Position numbers and translations under genes: made by a program. The notes beneath the pieces were generated by a model. The model was not told where the DNA came from and made no database searches. It was given only the letters and a program-made list of their open reading frames with translations. A stretch of DNA of 64,000 bases, taken from contig CM075656.1 of the NCBI GenBank assembly GCA_037953625.1, positions 76,713,001-76,777,000 of the forward strand, given 5' to 3'. Below, in pieces: positions 35,262 through 46,964 of this stretch (the stretch's first letter is position 1; every line of letters starts with the position of its first letter). The stretch comes from Crotalaria pallida. Its lineage: Eukaryota > Streptophyta > Magnoliopsida > Fabales > Fabaceae.

Positions 35262-38200
35262 TTCTAATAGAAAATGAGGGTATTTTATTCGAAAGTGGTT
35301 AGTCCCAATAAGAATTGCGTCTCAAGTGAATTTTACCTTCAAATCATGAAGTGGTCACTTTGAGAAAAACACCTTAAATGTTTATCACCCAAAGTAAAGT
35401 GTTTTTTTTTTTAAGAATGGCTTAAACATTAAAGTACTTGAATATCTTCCCCAATTTTACTAAGAATAGGTTGAAGGGTACCTATGTACATCTATCATAT
35501 GTTGCATGCTAATCACATAATAAAACTCATCTCAGTCATATTCCTAAGTTACAATCATATATTACATGCTTATTACTCCAAACGTGGACGTGCTCTTCAC
35601 TACGGACTCAGTTTTCAACCAACCATGAGGTATTGCTCGCGAGAAGCCAGCATTCGCTCACCCTAAACATAGTTCACCCCAAGCCAGGCCAAAATTTAAT
35701 CTCTCAACTTGTTAGGAAAGTATCATGTTTCTTATTAAAAAATGAAAGTATTCCGAGCACCCACAAAATTAAGTATTCCGCAATATTTTTTGGGATTAAA
35801 ATTATTTATAACCCTACAATTTATTAAAATTAAAAAGAGCTTAAGAACATTAATCATAAACTAAATAGAGATAAGCACCACAAGAAAAAAAAAGCAAAGC
35901 AAGAAAACCCAAAACAAAAACAGAATCCTATGGACGGTTTAATTAATCATGCATTAAGGAATTAATACATTGTCAGCCAATAATAATTTTCATTTTGTTT
36001 TTGACATTTGCACTCAGTTGAAATAATGACTGCGCTAATGCATAAATATAAATCTGTATCATGATATCATCAATCAAATTGATCTGCTTAACGGTCAACT
36101 GTTAGTCATGATGGGGCAAAGAAAAAAAGCATGTAAGTCAAAATCACTTATTATTAACATCAAAACATTAAGCTTCATGTACTCTACCATTCTTTACGCA
36201 TCAAAAGATCAGTTAGAAGAAGCTAGTAAAGTAGTAAAAGTGGCAACTAAGAAAAAAGGACGTGAGAATAGTTTATATGAAAAACGGACCATCGATCTAT
36301 TATAATATAATAATATATGTAAAAATAAAATTTGCACGTCATATGCTTTAAATGGATAAAATCGGTTATAGTTTTTTTAATGGACTTATTCGGTCGGTAT
36401 TTTTAAGGATTTACCATTATTACTAGGTGTTTCTAAAAATAATTTATGTTATCAAATAAAACTTTCTAACGGATGCTTTACATCGAAATTGAACTTAGGT
36501 TTACTAACTCCAAATATCTAGGATTTTCAACTGTCTCTTAAGCCGTTAAACTAAGCCTATGTTTATATTTTTTTTGTTAAAAGTGAGCCCCGCCACGTTT
36601 ATAATTAGATCATGAATGACCTGATATTGGTAAAAAAATATCCTTGAATTAAATTAAATGTTTATTAGATAAAAAAAATTGAAATAAAAATGTTTCTTTT
36701 TTCATCACAATCAAGTAAACATACTTAGAGAATTAAGATAGGAAATTAACAAAAAAATTATACGACTCTTTAACTTATCTCTTCCGCTATATGGAATTAT
36801 CAAACAGCTTTAAAAAGATAAAAATGGTGTTTTCTTAAACTCGATCATTAAGGATGAAGAGCATTCCAGAGTAGTAAATATTTTTTGAAAAAAAATAGAA
36901 AATAAAAGTTTAACTCTTTTAATGCATTTATTTTATATAAATGCTAATAACTTTGGGTATTATTTTGTCATTGAAATTAGCTAAAAGAAGCTTTTACAAA
37001 AAAAATGTTATAAACTATTTTCGCAAACTAAATATATATCCCACGAACACTTATGCAATAAGATGGGACATCATTTGCAAAGTTTGGGTGTTCTTCTTTG
37101 TCATTGAATTTAGTGAAAGATATCGAAAGATGTGTAATTAGGTGTAAAAGTTGGGTCACCTTGTTCGTGTTATTGGTTTAGCACAGTATGGAGAGAGTAC
37201 GTTGGAGAGTCTTAAGTGCATATTTTCTTCCAGACTCTTTATATACTAATTTGGTGGAGACTCTGAACTCAAGACCATATGAAACTTGTTTTTTTGTCTT
37301 TGGGAAATATTATTATTAGCACACGTGATACTATAGTCTTTTTGAGTATGCGTGATTTCATGCTTGTCCTAGCTGCATGTAATGTGAGAAAATGTTAGCA
37401 TACGCAAGTCTTGTTGCTACGCTTTCGGCCTTAAGCTTTCAACTGACGATGGCGGTGGAGGGCTAGGAGAACTTGAAGAAGACACAACACGAAGCGGCGG
37501 TGAGTAACGCGACTACGGAGAGAGGAACGCGGATAATAAGTTGAAATTTTATTAGCTCAAATAATGTTGTAGACATAGCATGACCCTTGTAAGGAAGTGA
37601 CTATCTAGCAATGTCAATTCTATAATTCAAACTTTGAAACAATATAATGGGTGACATTGAATTGCAAGCAAGTGTACTCAAATTAAAAAAAATCAAGAAT
37701 TAAGATAATATTTCATATGATATAATGATCAAAGTTATATAATTAGCACTTAAGCTAAGTTTATTTCTGGTTAGCAAAGTTACATAAACATAATAATTAA
37801 TTAAACTAAGTTCATCTTATTATGAATTTTATTTATGTATTTATTTGAGAAGGAGTACGTGATATACTCCGAACAAAATACAAGAGTACGAAATCCATTG
37901 GGTACGAGAAAACACTTAATTACCATAAATAAAACCATTGCTTGTGCTTCTTCTCTATTAAAACTGATCATCAATTACCAGAAATAAAGCTATTGATGAT
38001 TGGTACAAAATCCATATCTTTGTATTAAACCATGTTAATTTTAATTCCCAAACCTTTGTATTTTATATGGAGTACATCTTGTACTCGTTCTCAAATAAAT
38101 AAAATTCTTTTTCTTTGCTGATAAAAAACTAAGTTTAACCGTGAGATATGTTATAATATAATAGACACATACAGTACACAGAATTATGAATAATATAAAT

Positions 38201-38956
38201 AATGTCATGGTTGGGTTCCTAGCAAGTATGATGGACTCCTTGTACATTCACTCTCACTATCTACCACTTTTTCAGTACACCCACTAATAGTTCTACTACC
38301 AGTACCGCACTGTCTTCTTTAAAAGCATATGCATATGCATGATATCTCACATATTTGAACTTTTGCTTCTTCCATCAAACAAGAATCAAAGACAAACAGT
38401 CTCTATATGGTCCCATATTGATCATTGTAACTTTTAATAAGATTAACTAAGATTTTTTTTTATATTCAAATATTTAATGTTGTTATTAAGATTTGAATAT
38501 TATTCAAATATTTAATTTTTCACAACTCTCTCATTTAAACTAAAAAACACTTAAACAAGATTTTTAAAAAAAATGCAAAAGAGCGTTCTAAATGATAATG
38601 ATTGGCCAACACAATTGAGGCTGCAATAATATTGTAGTTTATGTTGTTTTCCAAACTGTATCGCAATCATGATTGCATTTGCTGCAAATATATAAGACTT
38701 CAAAAGCAATGAGAATGATTACCATGAAGAGGTATAATATAACACATATTAGTAACCAAGCTAACGAAAATAATTATAAAAAAAATTTAAAAAAGAACCC
38801 TAAATACATGATACAAAACTAGAGGATATATATGATTCTTAAAACATCAAGATAAAGATGAAGAACAAGAATTTAAATTCGTCTCCACGTAATTGTCATT
38901 GACATCGGGATATTGTAAATTTTTTCATTTAACAAGCGAACTAATATGCAATGACC

Positions 38957-40735
38957 TTATTGAGTTGCACCTGGATGTGGGAGCATGGGTGATTGTTGCG
39001 GCGGCGGTGGTGGTGGACGCTTGCGCTTCTTCTTCTCATAACTAACCCCTCTTGCTTTGGATTGAAGATCGCGAACCTCTCGAAGGTAAAGCCTCACAGC
39101 TCGAGCACCAAATGGATTTGTTTCAGGCTTGCCTCCATTCTCCTCGAAGACCGCACGAAGACGACCTATGAGTGCATCAAGGCTACCCCAAGCTTGTTTT
39201 AGAGGGCATGGGCATGGTGCTGGAGGGTTAGGGTGCCCATAGAAGGGACAGATCGGAGTATGAACTTTGGTCTTGCCAAATTGGTCTAGATACCTATACA
39301 TATTAATTAACATAACAAGAACATTTTTATCAACAAAAATACATACCAAATAATGGTGCTCAAATGTTAGTATTAAAGATTTGAATTTGAATATATACCA
39401 AATTGAAGTCATCACTATACCGATGATTTTTACTTAAACAATTTGCGTGTAATTAAAAAAAAAAAAGTTAAGAGAGAAAAAAAAGATCAAGGCGAAATTT
39501 GGTCTTTTTTTTTTTAAAAAAAGTAAAGTAATTTTACTTAATCTAAAACTTGAGAACAGCCTTCTCAATTATAATTTTTTTTTATTGGTACATCAGAGTA
39601 TGGGATTTCTTTTATTATCTACTATTGTTTTTCCTTTTTTTTTTTTTATGCGGAGGGAGAAAATGTTTTCACTAAAATTTGAACTCAAATTTCAACACTT
39701 TATGTCTTATAGCTTTACCAACTGGATTGATTTTAGAAGACAAGTTTGATCAAATGAGATATAAAAAAAAACCATTCATGGATTCATGGAAAGATATACT
39801 ATTTACAACATGTAGTATCAGGTGAATTAATCTCGACAAATAAAGTGAACCTGAAATACCACTAATTTTTTTTTTTATAAAAAAAAAACAAGCCAATAAA
39901 CCCCAAGATCAAGCTGCCAAGTACAAATATAAAAACAACATTTCATCCACAAAAATATATATCAAAATACTTTTTTTATTATTTTAAGTGGATCATATTA
40001 AAAAAAAAAAAGTAGATAAAGGTACTTCAACCGTATACAAGAACGGTAAACTCGTCAATTCTATTCAATCAACACTTATAATTATGCAAAATACATCAAT
40101 AAGAATTTATACACCAATTTGAAAAAAAAAAAATAAAACTTTCCAACTCTTGAAGTAATCCAAGACAAGAGATGTTTGAACAAAATTCAAAACCTTAAAA
40201 AAAATCCCAAAAAAAAAATAATTATAATTTGTCTAAAGACAATTCCATTCCGATATGCAACCACAAAAGTCACACTGGAGAAAATTAAACCATGTAAACA
40301 AAAATAATAATAATAATAATAATTTGTCTTACCGTTATTCATGAAATGTTTTAAAAAAAGATTGAATCATGAAGTTGTTACTTTACGGCTGATTTTACTT
40401 AAACAAATTGCTTGCTTGTAACAAAAAATACAAGAGGTAGAGAAAAGAAAAAGAGGTGCATGATTTATAATATACATATATGTGTACCTGAGAAATTCAA
40501 GAACATGTGCACCGCTGCACCTGGAAAGTGAAAGAGGGGGTCTGTGATTCTTGAGGTACTGACCAAAGGTGTTCCAGTCACGGCGTTTCTGGTTCTCGTA
40601 GCGGCTACTGGTGGCAGCGGTGGCGGTGGAAGAGGCCGGAGAAGTGGAAGAGCTAGCACTAGCACCTCCAAAGCTTATGTTGTTGTTGTTGAGGTCAGAG
40701 TTACATGTGTCCATAAATTGTTGAATTGAATCCAT
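38957..40735 (-). CDS. LSH: ALOG-domain (LSH family) transcription regulator
   Basis: Two exons on the minus strand, 40735-40488 and 39293-38957, join across a split Arg codon to give 194 residues, the normal size for this plant-specific family. The N-terminus is Asn- and Ser/Ala-rich and variable (1-42). The ALOG domain (about 43-170) starts SRYENQKRRDWNTF and contains a zinc-ribbon insert (His94, Cys98, Cys110, Cys112). GSLDALIGRLR and NPFGARAVRLYLREVRD follow. A basic nuclear signal KKKRKR (170-175) is followed by six prolines and the family's GATQ ending. ALOG proteins derive from a retrotransposon recombinase DNA-binding domain and act in the nucleus in organ boundaries, light responses and meristem fate. 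The sequence is closest in feel to the LSH1-LSH4 branch; I cannot pick the exact orthologue. The 1.2-kb intron is AT-rich. Confidence 0.95.
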
Positions 40736-41520
40736 AGGAAAAAAAAAAAGAAGGTTGAGTAGTGAGTAGTACTGTATACCCTTTAAGGTTTTTGCACAGA
40801 TCCAAGGTTGTTTTGACTTTGTGTCTTCTCTTTGCTGTTGTTCTAGGGTTCCTAAGAAAGTGACCAAAGTGAAAGTAGTGTGAATGGGTGGGAGAGAGGT
40901 AATTGAGATAAGGAGTTACTCTACTTATAATTTGGATTAGGAATTTTTTTTTCTACATCTAGGAGTAATGACATTTTATTACTAATTTCTTTTGGTGTTC
41001 AGTTGTACAACTAAAGTTTTAGTTTTCTCCATTTTTTTTTATCAATAATGTCTTTTTTTTTTATTATGACGATAAATTAAATTGAATATCTAATATCAAT
41101 GCTTAAAAAATTTATTTATTGATCAATTGTGCGTTGAACTTCATAATAATTTTATTGCATGTTTGGAACGAATTCAATTCGAGTCAGAATTGATTCTTCA
41201 ACACATAAGCTACTTTTATCTGCGTTGGAAAAATCATGTTGGATACTGTTCCAAACTCACGTTGGACTGCTTCCAACATGTTTCTAAACACACTCTTAAT
41301 GTTCATTTTATAATTTTTTTTTAGTTTTAATTTCTTCACCAATTTCGTTATATGACCTTTTATTTGTTAATTTTTTTCATTTTATAAGTTACTGAATGAA
41401 AACAACAACCTTGAACTCAAAAAGAAAAAGGGAAAGAGGAAAGGAAACAAACTCTGATTGTGTTTTTTTTTTTAAAATAAAAAAACCCTCTGATTGTGTT
41501 GATTGATATTACAGGCTTTG
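40736..41520. other. Upstream region of the LSH gene
   Basis: Contains the minus-strand leader and promoter of the LSH gene. An upstream in-frame stretch has no better start than the chosen ATG. The rest is AT-rich; no named motif is supported. Confidence 0.5.
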
Positions 41521-41524
41521 ATGA

Positions 41525-41525
<1 letters not shown>

Positions 41526-41585
<60 letters not shown>

Positions 41586-41772
41586 TGGTGTACACCAACC
41601 GGTACCCGGATATGGTTTACCAGAATCCGATTCATCCGGTCCGACCCAATTGAGTTCGCACTAAGCGGTAGGGGCCTCCCAGCGAGGGTTGCTCCATACC
41701 CAAGGCTCGAACTCGAGACTAGTTGATTAAGGGATCATGTGAGCTACCACTTGACCAACCTCGCGTAATTGG
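41526..41772 (-). mobile_element. tRNA-derived SINE with (ATA)n tail
   Basis: Read on the minus strand, the head (from about 41772) holds GAGGTTGGTCAAGTGGTAGC, a clear pol III box A. GAGTTCGAGCCTTGGG about 45 bases on is a clear box B. About 185 bp of unique body follow and then 60 bp of AAT repeats (41526-41585), as in plant SINEs that end in simple repeats. A second (ATT)n tract lies just beyond the head at 41776-41800. Target duplication cannot be judged in such simple DNA. Confidence 0.75.
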
Positions 41773-41776
41773 TATA

Positions 41777-41800
<24 letters not shown>

Positions 41801-41807
<7 letters not shown>

Positions 41808-43042
41808 TTAAAAGACAGAAATAGATTAGAGAGGTGTTAGATATGTCCGCGGTTAAACAAAAGAAGATTTTGATGGTGAGAATGTAATGAGATTGATGAG
41901 TAGTGTGAGTGGACTGTTACTCTGTGATATCTATTTGTATGCAAGTTTTTCTTTAGCAACACCAGTACTTGAAAAAAAAAAATAGTGTTGGTTTTTTAAA
42001 GTAACTTTGATTTCTGAGGTTGCTAAGGGATTGGGTTTTTTCCTTAAAAGGGTGGAGCAAACTCAAACATTCATCTTAATGGTTAATATATTCTTCCTTG
42101 TAAAATATATATAAAAAAAGTTTTGCTAAAAATTAGTATATTTTATATGTTAAGCTTCTAACAAATAAAAAGCATCAAAAAATTTGTAATTTATTCTTCT
42201 TTCAAAAACATAAAATCAAATATTTTAATAAATTTTTACTACATTTATCTTTTTAACAAATACACCAATTAATAAGTAATAACAATCACGCATTTGAAGA
42301 AAAAAAAAAGTTCTTTAGGACTTTGAAGGAAATAGGGAAAGAAGGATTGGACAGAAGGCTGAGACGGGGACAGGAAAAAGTTTGAAGGGGTAAAAATTGG
42401 GGAATAACATGATTCTGTTTCTTGACCCTGTAGCCTTGAATGACAGTTCATTTCGCATTGACAACAATACCCCTATAAATTTTTATTGTTTTTATTTTCG
42501 ATCTTGCTAATTAATGTCTTTAAAGTACAATATTATTTAAGAATTACAATAATAAAAAAATTGTATTAAAAATTTAAATTTACTATTTTTCAATATTATA
42601 AATTTAATATTTTTTAATATAAAAATATTTTTTTATTATCTTAATTAGTATCCTAAAATTACTTGTTGATATTTTCCTTTTGAGAAAAAAGATAAAAGTG
42701 GATTTCTGACATCAGTTTGTCCGCTTCTTCGTTAAATAGAAGAAACTGGCACGAATGCTTCTGATGAGTAGTAAAATGTTAAAATTAACTCAGCAAACAA
42801 ATTTATTTAAAAAAAAAAAAGTAAAATTGGAAGTGAACAAATTAATGTTAACAACTTACGTCTGTCTAATTAAATTTTGTTATCATTACAAAAATTTGGA
42901 TTTTCAAGGACATGTTTGAAAGAGTTTATTGAAAATTTATTAAGGTTATCCATGTGTTTTGATCCGAGTGAAAAGAGTTCGAGTCAATTAAATATAAAAT
43001 CTAGAGTTCGATTCATGAATTTAAGTGTACATAAAAATATAA
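41801..43042. other. Intergenic AT-rich DNA, no gene
   Basis: Homopolymer-rich DNA upstream of the nested MITE/copia block. No frame with domain content and no clear transposon ends were seen. Confidence 0.55.
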
Positions 43043-43485
43043 TACTCCCTCCGTTTCATAATGTTTGGCCTTTTATACTTTTTTTTTGTTTCACAATGTT
43101 TGACCTTTTACATTTTCAATACACAAACATATTTTTTTTCCAATATTAACCTTTCATTCAATCATTTCAATCATTTCTCTTACTCCTCATTAATTCTACT
43201 TTTATCATCTCTCTCATATCTAAACCACTATACATTAATTAATGGACACACTTACTAATAAAAATTAAATACTACTCCCTCCGATCCTATTTATAAGACC
43301 CTTTAGGGGTTTTTCACTCCCACCAAGGAAAGTGGATAAATTTGTTAGTGGCATTGGAAATGTGAAAATATGATATAATTTTTCAAAACTACCCCTATAA
43401 TTATTATTGGAACTCTAAAAAGTGTTGACTTTATAGGGGTGTTTGTGGAAAAAAGTAATTAAATGCCATTGAAAATTGAAAAAGG

Positions 43486-45210
43486 TGTTGGAAGTCAAGC
43501 TGGTTGGAAGGCATGTTTCAAACTCTCTATGGACTTCAAAGGAATACAATTATATGTTTTGATGATAACAAACCAACTCAAGTTCAAGCTCACAAGTGCA
43601 AGCCTAGAAGATTGAAGACTCAAGCAAGCATAGAATAGAAGCCTTATCTTTAGATCAAATGTAAGATAATGAAGTTATGTTTCTTTAAGTAGTTACAAAG
43701 CCAATAAGTTTTTCATTTTTGAGAGAAGAAGAAAAACGTGTTTTTGCATGAAAAATGTATTTTCTGCATTTAACCTTAGTAAAATAATTGATGTTACAAA
43801 ACTCTGTATATTTATATGTGTGCAAGAGGGAGTAATCGATTATTTGCTAAAGTAATCGATTAACTTTGTTGCATCATAGAAAAATCAGAGAGGTTGTAAT
43901 CGATTAAGTGATTTGTGTTAATCAGTTACTTTCTTATGGAAGTAATCGATTACATTGGTCAGGTAATCGATTATAATTGTTGCATCATATATTTTTCAGA
44001 GGCTTTGTAATCGATTACAAGGTTTGTAGTAATCGATTACATGATGTTGCATCATATGCAAACCAGAGGCTTAGTAATCGATTAACTCCTCAGTGTAATC
44101 GATTATTATAGTTGCATCACATAATGAACAGGAGTGATGTAATCGATTAACTATTCTTAGCCTAATCGATTACATGTTTTTCAAATGTTTTAAGAATTTC
44201 TATTTTTGTAGAAGTAATCGATTGTTGCTTCTATGTAATCGATTATTTCTTGATTTATTGAAAAACGTGTCAGAATCATTTTTATTATTTCCTGATTTGT
44301 TTTTATATAAAAGATTCTGATATATTTTATTTTATTTCAAAAATGAATTTAAATTTGAATTATTTCCTTTTTGGTTTTAAGAATCAAATCTTTTTATTAT
44401 TTCGAAAATCGTTTTGATTTTATTTTGATTTTAAAACTTATTACAAATCTTTTATTATTCTAATTTGATTTGTTTTACTTAATTCAAAATTCCTTTTCTT
44501 TTTAAAAAAGGTTCACTCCAACACGTTAAAGAAGAATTTTTTGATCAGAACATTTTTTCATTCACGTTGCACGTTTCTTCTTCATCTTCTTCTCTAGACT
44601 TGTGTTTTTCATTGTTCATACTTTTTGAAGAACAAACTCTTATTGGCTGAGTAACATCTAGAGAACCACTACTTCACTATCATAGAGCTTATTGTTGTAT
44701 CTGTGTTGTGAGAACACACAAAGCTATTGTAATCGCAATCGCATTCATTCTAAACCTTAGTGATTAGGGAGAGTATCCCTTAGTGGACGTTGTGATACGT
44801 CGTAGAGCGAGGAACCCTGCTGTGTGATTGAGGCCCCTAGCGAACGGAGGTTCCTAGTAGTGTGCGGGGTGCTCTTGGTTGTAACTGGGTGCGGCTCTAT
44901 TGCTTGGTTATAAGAACTCTCAGGCGGGTCGCTTGGGGACTGGACTAGGCCTTTCGACGGGAAGGCTGAACCAGTATAAAATCACCGGTGCAAGCTTTTC
45001 TAACCCTTATCTTTTACTTTCCGCATATTTACTTTATTTACGTTTCCGCGCTACTCGATTATATTTTTCTAACGTTTTCGCGATCCATAACAACGCTTAA
45101 TCTCTCCGTCTTAAAACTATTTTTTAATTTGGTACGAATTTTTCAATACATAATAAAACTCGATTCACCCCCCCCCCCCCCCTCTCGAGATTTTGAGGCC
45201 AAAACCAACA
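43486..45210 (+). repeat. 5' LTR of the copia element
   Basis: 1725 bp, TG...CA. The first third carries the TAATCGATTA array (43832-44245). A T-rich stretch follows, and a 15-C run (45168-45182) sits shortly before the 3' edge. A small open frame near 44900-45100 repeats in the 3' LTR and has no known domain. Confidence 0.95.
43832..44245. repeat. Array of 13 TAATCGATTA palindromes in the LTR
   Basis: I count 12 perfect TAATCGATTA words and one TAATCGATTG, plus a TAATCAGTTA variant. Most sit in the longer form GTAATCGATTA(C/A/T). They are spaced irregularly (about 18-60 bases). Larger units of about 70 bases also recur, marked by GTTGCATCATA and CAGAGGCTT. The 3' LTR has 12 copies (50160-50555). 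The missing one is explained by a 21-bp deletion between two neighbouring motifs. Confidence 0.95.
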
Positions 45211-45211
45211 A

Positions 45212-45224
45212 TTGGCATCAGAGC
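45212..45224 (+). other. Primer-binding site of the copia element
   Basis: TTGGCATCAGAGC begins one base after the LTR. It differs at one base from the initiator-Met-type site TGGTATCAGAGC used by most plant copia elements. Confidence 0.8.
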
Positions 45225-45233
45225 TAGTCTCTT

Positions 45234-46964
45234 GTGTTAAGACTTAACCGTCTCAAGAGTATGGCTTCAAACTCTCTGTTTGGAGGTGAATGGAGTTCTA
45301 TTAACCGTCCTCCCATGTTTGATGGGGTAGGGTACGCGTATTGGAAAGCCCGTATGAAATTTTTTATTCAAGGAGTAGGATTAAAAGTTTGGGATGTCGT
45401 TGTAAATGGTCCCTATGTTCCTACCTATGTGGTTAATGGTAACACCGTCGAAAAGCCTATGGCTGAGTGGACGGAGGAGGAGGAACGTAGAGTCCAATAC
45501 GACTTGAAAGCGAAAAATATTATAACATCTGCTTTGAGCTATGATGAGTTTTTCAGGATTTCAACATGCGAGACAGCACAACAAATGTGGGATACACTGG
45601 AAGTCACGCATGAAGGAACAACGGAAGTAAAGAGGTCAAGAATCAATACATTAACTGGTGAATATGAACTGTTCAGAATGAAAGATGGAGAATCAATTCA
45701 AGAGATCCAAAAACGCTTCACAATGATAGTAAATCAACTGACAACATTGGGGAAGAAATTCACCAATGAGGATCTCATCAACAAAGTGCTAAGATGTTTG
45801 GGAAGAGATTGGCAACCTAAAGTGACAGCAATCGCTGAATCAAGAAACCTCTCAACAATGACGCTGGCAACTCTGTTTGGAAAATTACAAGAACATGAAA
45901 GTGAACTGAAGAGGTTAGCTCAGCATGAAGAAGAGAACAAGAAAGTCAAAAGTTTGGCTTTCAAGGCTGAAGCACCTGCACCAGATAGTGACTCGGACAA
46001 AGAATTGATCAATGATGAACACATGGGTCTATTGGTGAAGAAGTTCAGAAAATTTCTGAGGAAGAAGAATTTCAACCGAAGAGACAACAACAAAAGTGGA
46101 GGCTCAACCATCACATGTCATGAGTGTGGCAAGCCTGGTCATATTCTAGCAGATTGCTATCAATTGAAAAAGAAAGAGAATTCAGAAAAAGGCACCTCAA
46201 GTTCAAAGAAGGGAAAGCAAGCATACTTGGCGTGGCTGGACAATGATGGAAGTTCGGATGAGGATTCAGACGAACAAGAAGAAACCGCCAACCTGTGCTT
46301 GATGGCTCACGAAAATGAGGTTACTCCGGAAGGAAGAAAATCATGGTGGTACTTGGACAGCGGATGCTCAAAACATATGACTGGAGATAAATCCAAATTC
46401 TCGCATCTCGTGCCTAAGGACCAAGGATATGTGACCTTCGGAGATAACAATCAAGGAAAGATCATTGGAATCGGTAAAATTGGTACACCTCCTAACCCTT
46501 GCATTGAAAATGTATTACATGTTGAGGGCCTAAAGCACAATTTGCTAAACATTAGTCAATTGTGTGATAAGGGCAATAGGGTTATATTTGATTCTGATAG
46601 ATGTATTATCGAGGGAAAAATTGATAATCTTATTAAGCTAATTGATCGCAGGATAAACAATGTATATATTATTGATTTCGATTCAATTCCCTCAAATGAT
46701 GCTAAATGTTTATTATCTAAAGAGGATGAATCGTGGCTGTGGCATCGTAGAATAGGTCACATCCACATGGCTCATTTAAATAAAATTTCTTCTAAAAACT
46801 TAGTAGTTGGTTTGCCAAAGCAAAATTTTTCCTTATCTGAAAAATGTGATCCTTGTTCAAAATCAAAACTCACAAGGGCCAATTTTCCTTCTAAAAAATA
46901 TTGTTTCAACTCAAAGGCCTTTGGAACTTTTACATATGGAACTTTTTGGACTGTGTCAAACTAA
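45234..46964 (+). CDS. Copia Gag-protease and start of integrase
   Basis: One uninterrupted frame of 576 codons; the natural start is probably the ATG at 45261 (MASNSLFGG). The Gag UBN2-like region runs from MFDGVGYAYWKARM onward. A CCHC zinc knuckle CHECGKPGHILADC lies near 46113-46157. The protease active site LDSGCSKHMTGD is near 46350-46390. A pre-integrase HHCC zinc module (HRRIGHIHMAH ... CDPC) lies at about 46743-46860. The frame then departs from the family pattern within a run of A residues at 46893-46898, and its last 20 or so codons are out-of-frame readthrough. The rest of pol continues in another frame. Confidence 0.95.
   Translation: MLRLNRLKSMASNSLFGGEWSSINRPPMFDGVGYAYWKARMKFFIQGVGLKVWDVVVNGPYVPTYVVNGNTVEKPMAEWTEEEERRVQYDLKAKNIITSALSYDEFFRISTCETAQQMWDTLEVTHEGTTEVKRSRINTLTGEYELFRMKDGESIQEIQKRFTMIVNQLTTLGKKFTNEDLINKVLRCLGRDWQPKVTAIAESRNLSTMTLATLFGKLQEHESELKRLAQHEEENKKVKSLAFKAEAPAPDSDSDKELINDEHMGLLVKKFRKFLRKKNFNRRDNNKSGGSTITCHECGKPGHILADCYQLKKKENSEKGTSSSKKGKQAYLAWLDNDGSSDEDSDEQEETANLCLMAHENEVTPEGRKSWWYLDSGCSKHMTGDKSKFSHLVPKDQGYVTFGDNNQGKIIGIGKIGTPPNPCIENVLHVEGLKHNLLNISQLCDKGNRVIFDSDRCIIEGKIDNLIKLIDRRINNVYIIDFDSIPSNDAKCLLSKEDESWLWHRRIGHIHMAHLNKISSKNLVVGLPKQNFSLSEKCDPCSKSKLTRANFPSKKYCFNSKAFGTFTYGTFWTVSN

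Larger units (their letters stand above)
32815..38956. other. Gene-free AT-rich intergenic DNA
   Basis: About 6 kb without a coding frame carrying a recognisable domain or splice-consistent exons. It contains (TA)n at about 33337-33360, a 30-bp (GATA)n at about 33391-33420 and (ATT)n at about 35222-35261. A weak inverted repeat near 33995-34235 (words ATCAATTTAG and GATCAAAATAA) may be a decayed element. A short GC-richer island at about 37430-37535 has no clear frame. Confidence 0.6.

Noticed and set aside
37430..37535. GC-richer island that might be an exon remnant
   Set aside because: No frame stays open with a recognisable motif and no splice partner was found.
38957..39415. Longer reading of LSH exon 2 as a separate 152-codon gene
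   Set aside because: The first 40 or so codons are intron sequence. The ALOG domain is only complete when joined at 39293 to exon 1 at 40488.
41417..41726. Overlapping frames on both strands with long Ile runs
   Set aside because: They translate the (ATT)n tail of the SINE and have no other content.
43832..44245. A CRISPR-like reading of the regularly recurring TAATCGATTA words
   Set aside because: The words are only 10-12 bases, spacing is irregular, the host is a plant and the array lies in both LTRs of a retrotransposon.
44900..45227. Small frames at the end of the copia 5' LTR (repeated at 51208-51531)
   Set aside because: Both LTRs carry the frame with differences that shift it, and it ends in the C run. 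It is the untranslated leader of the element.
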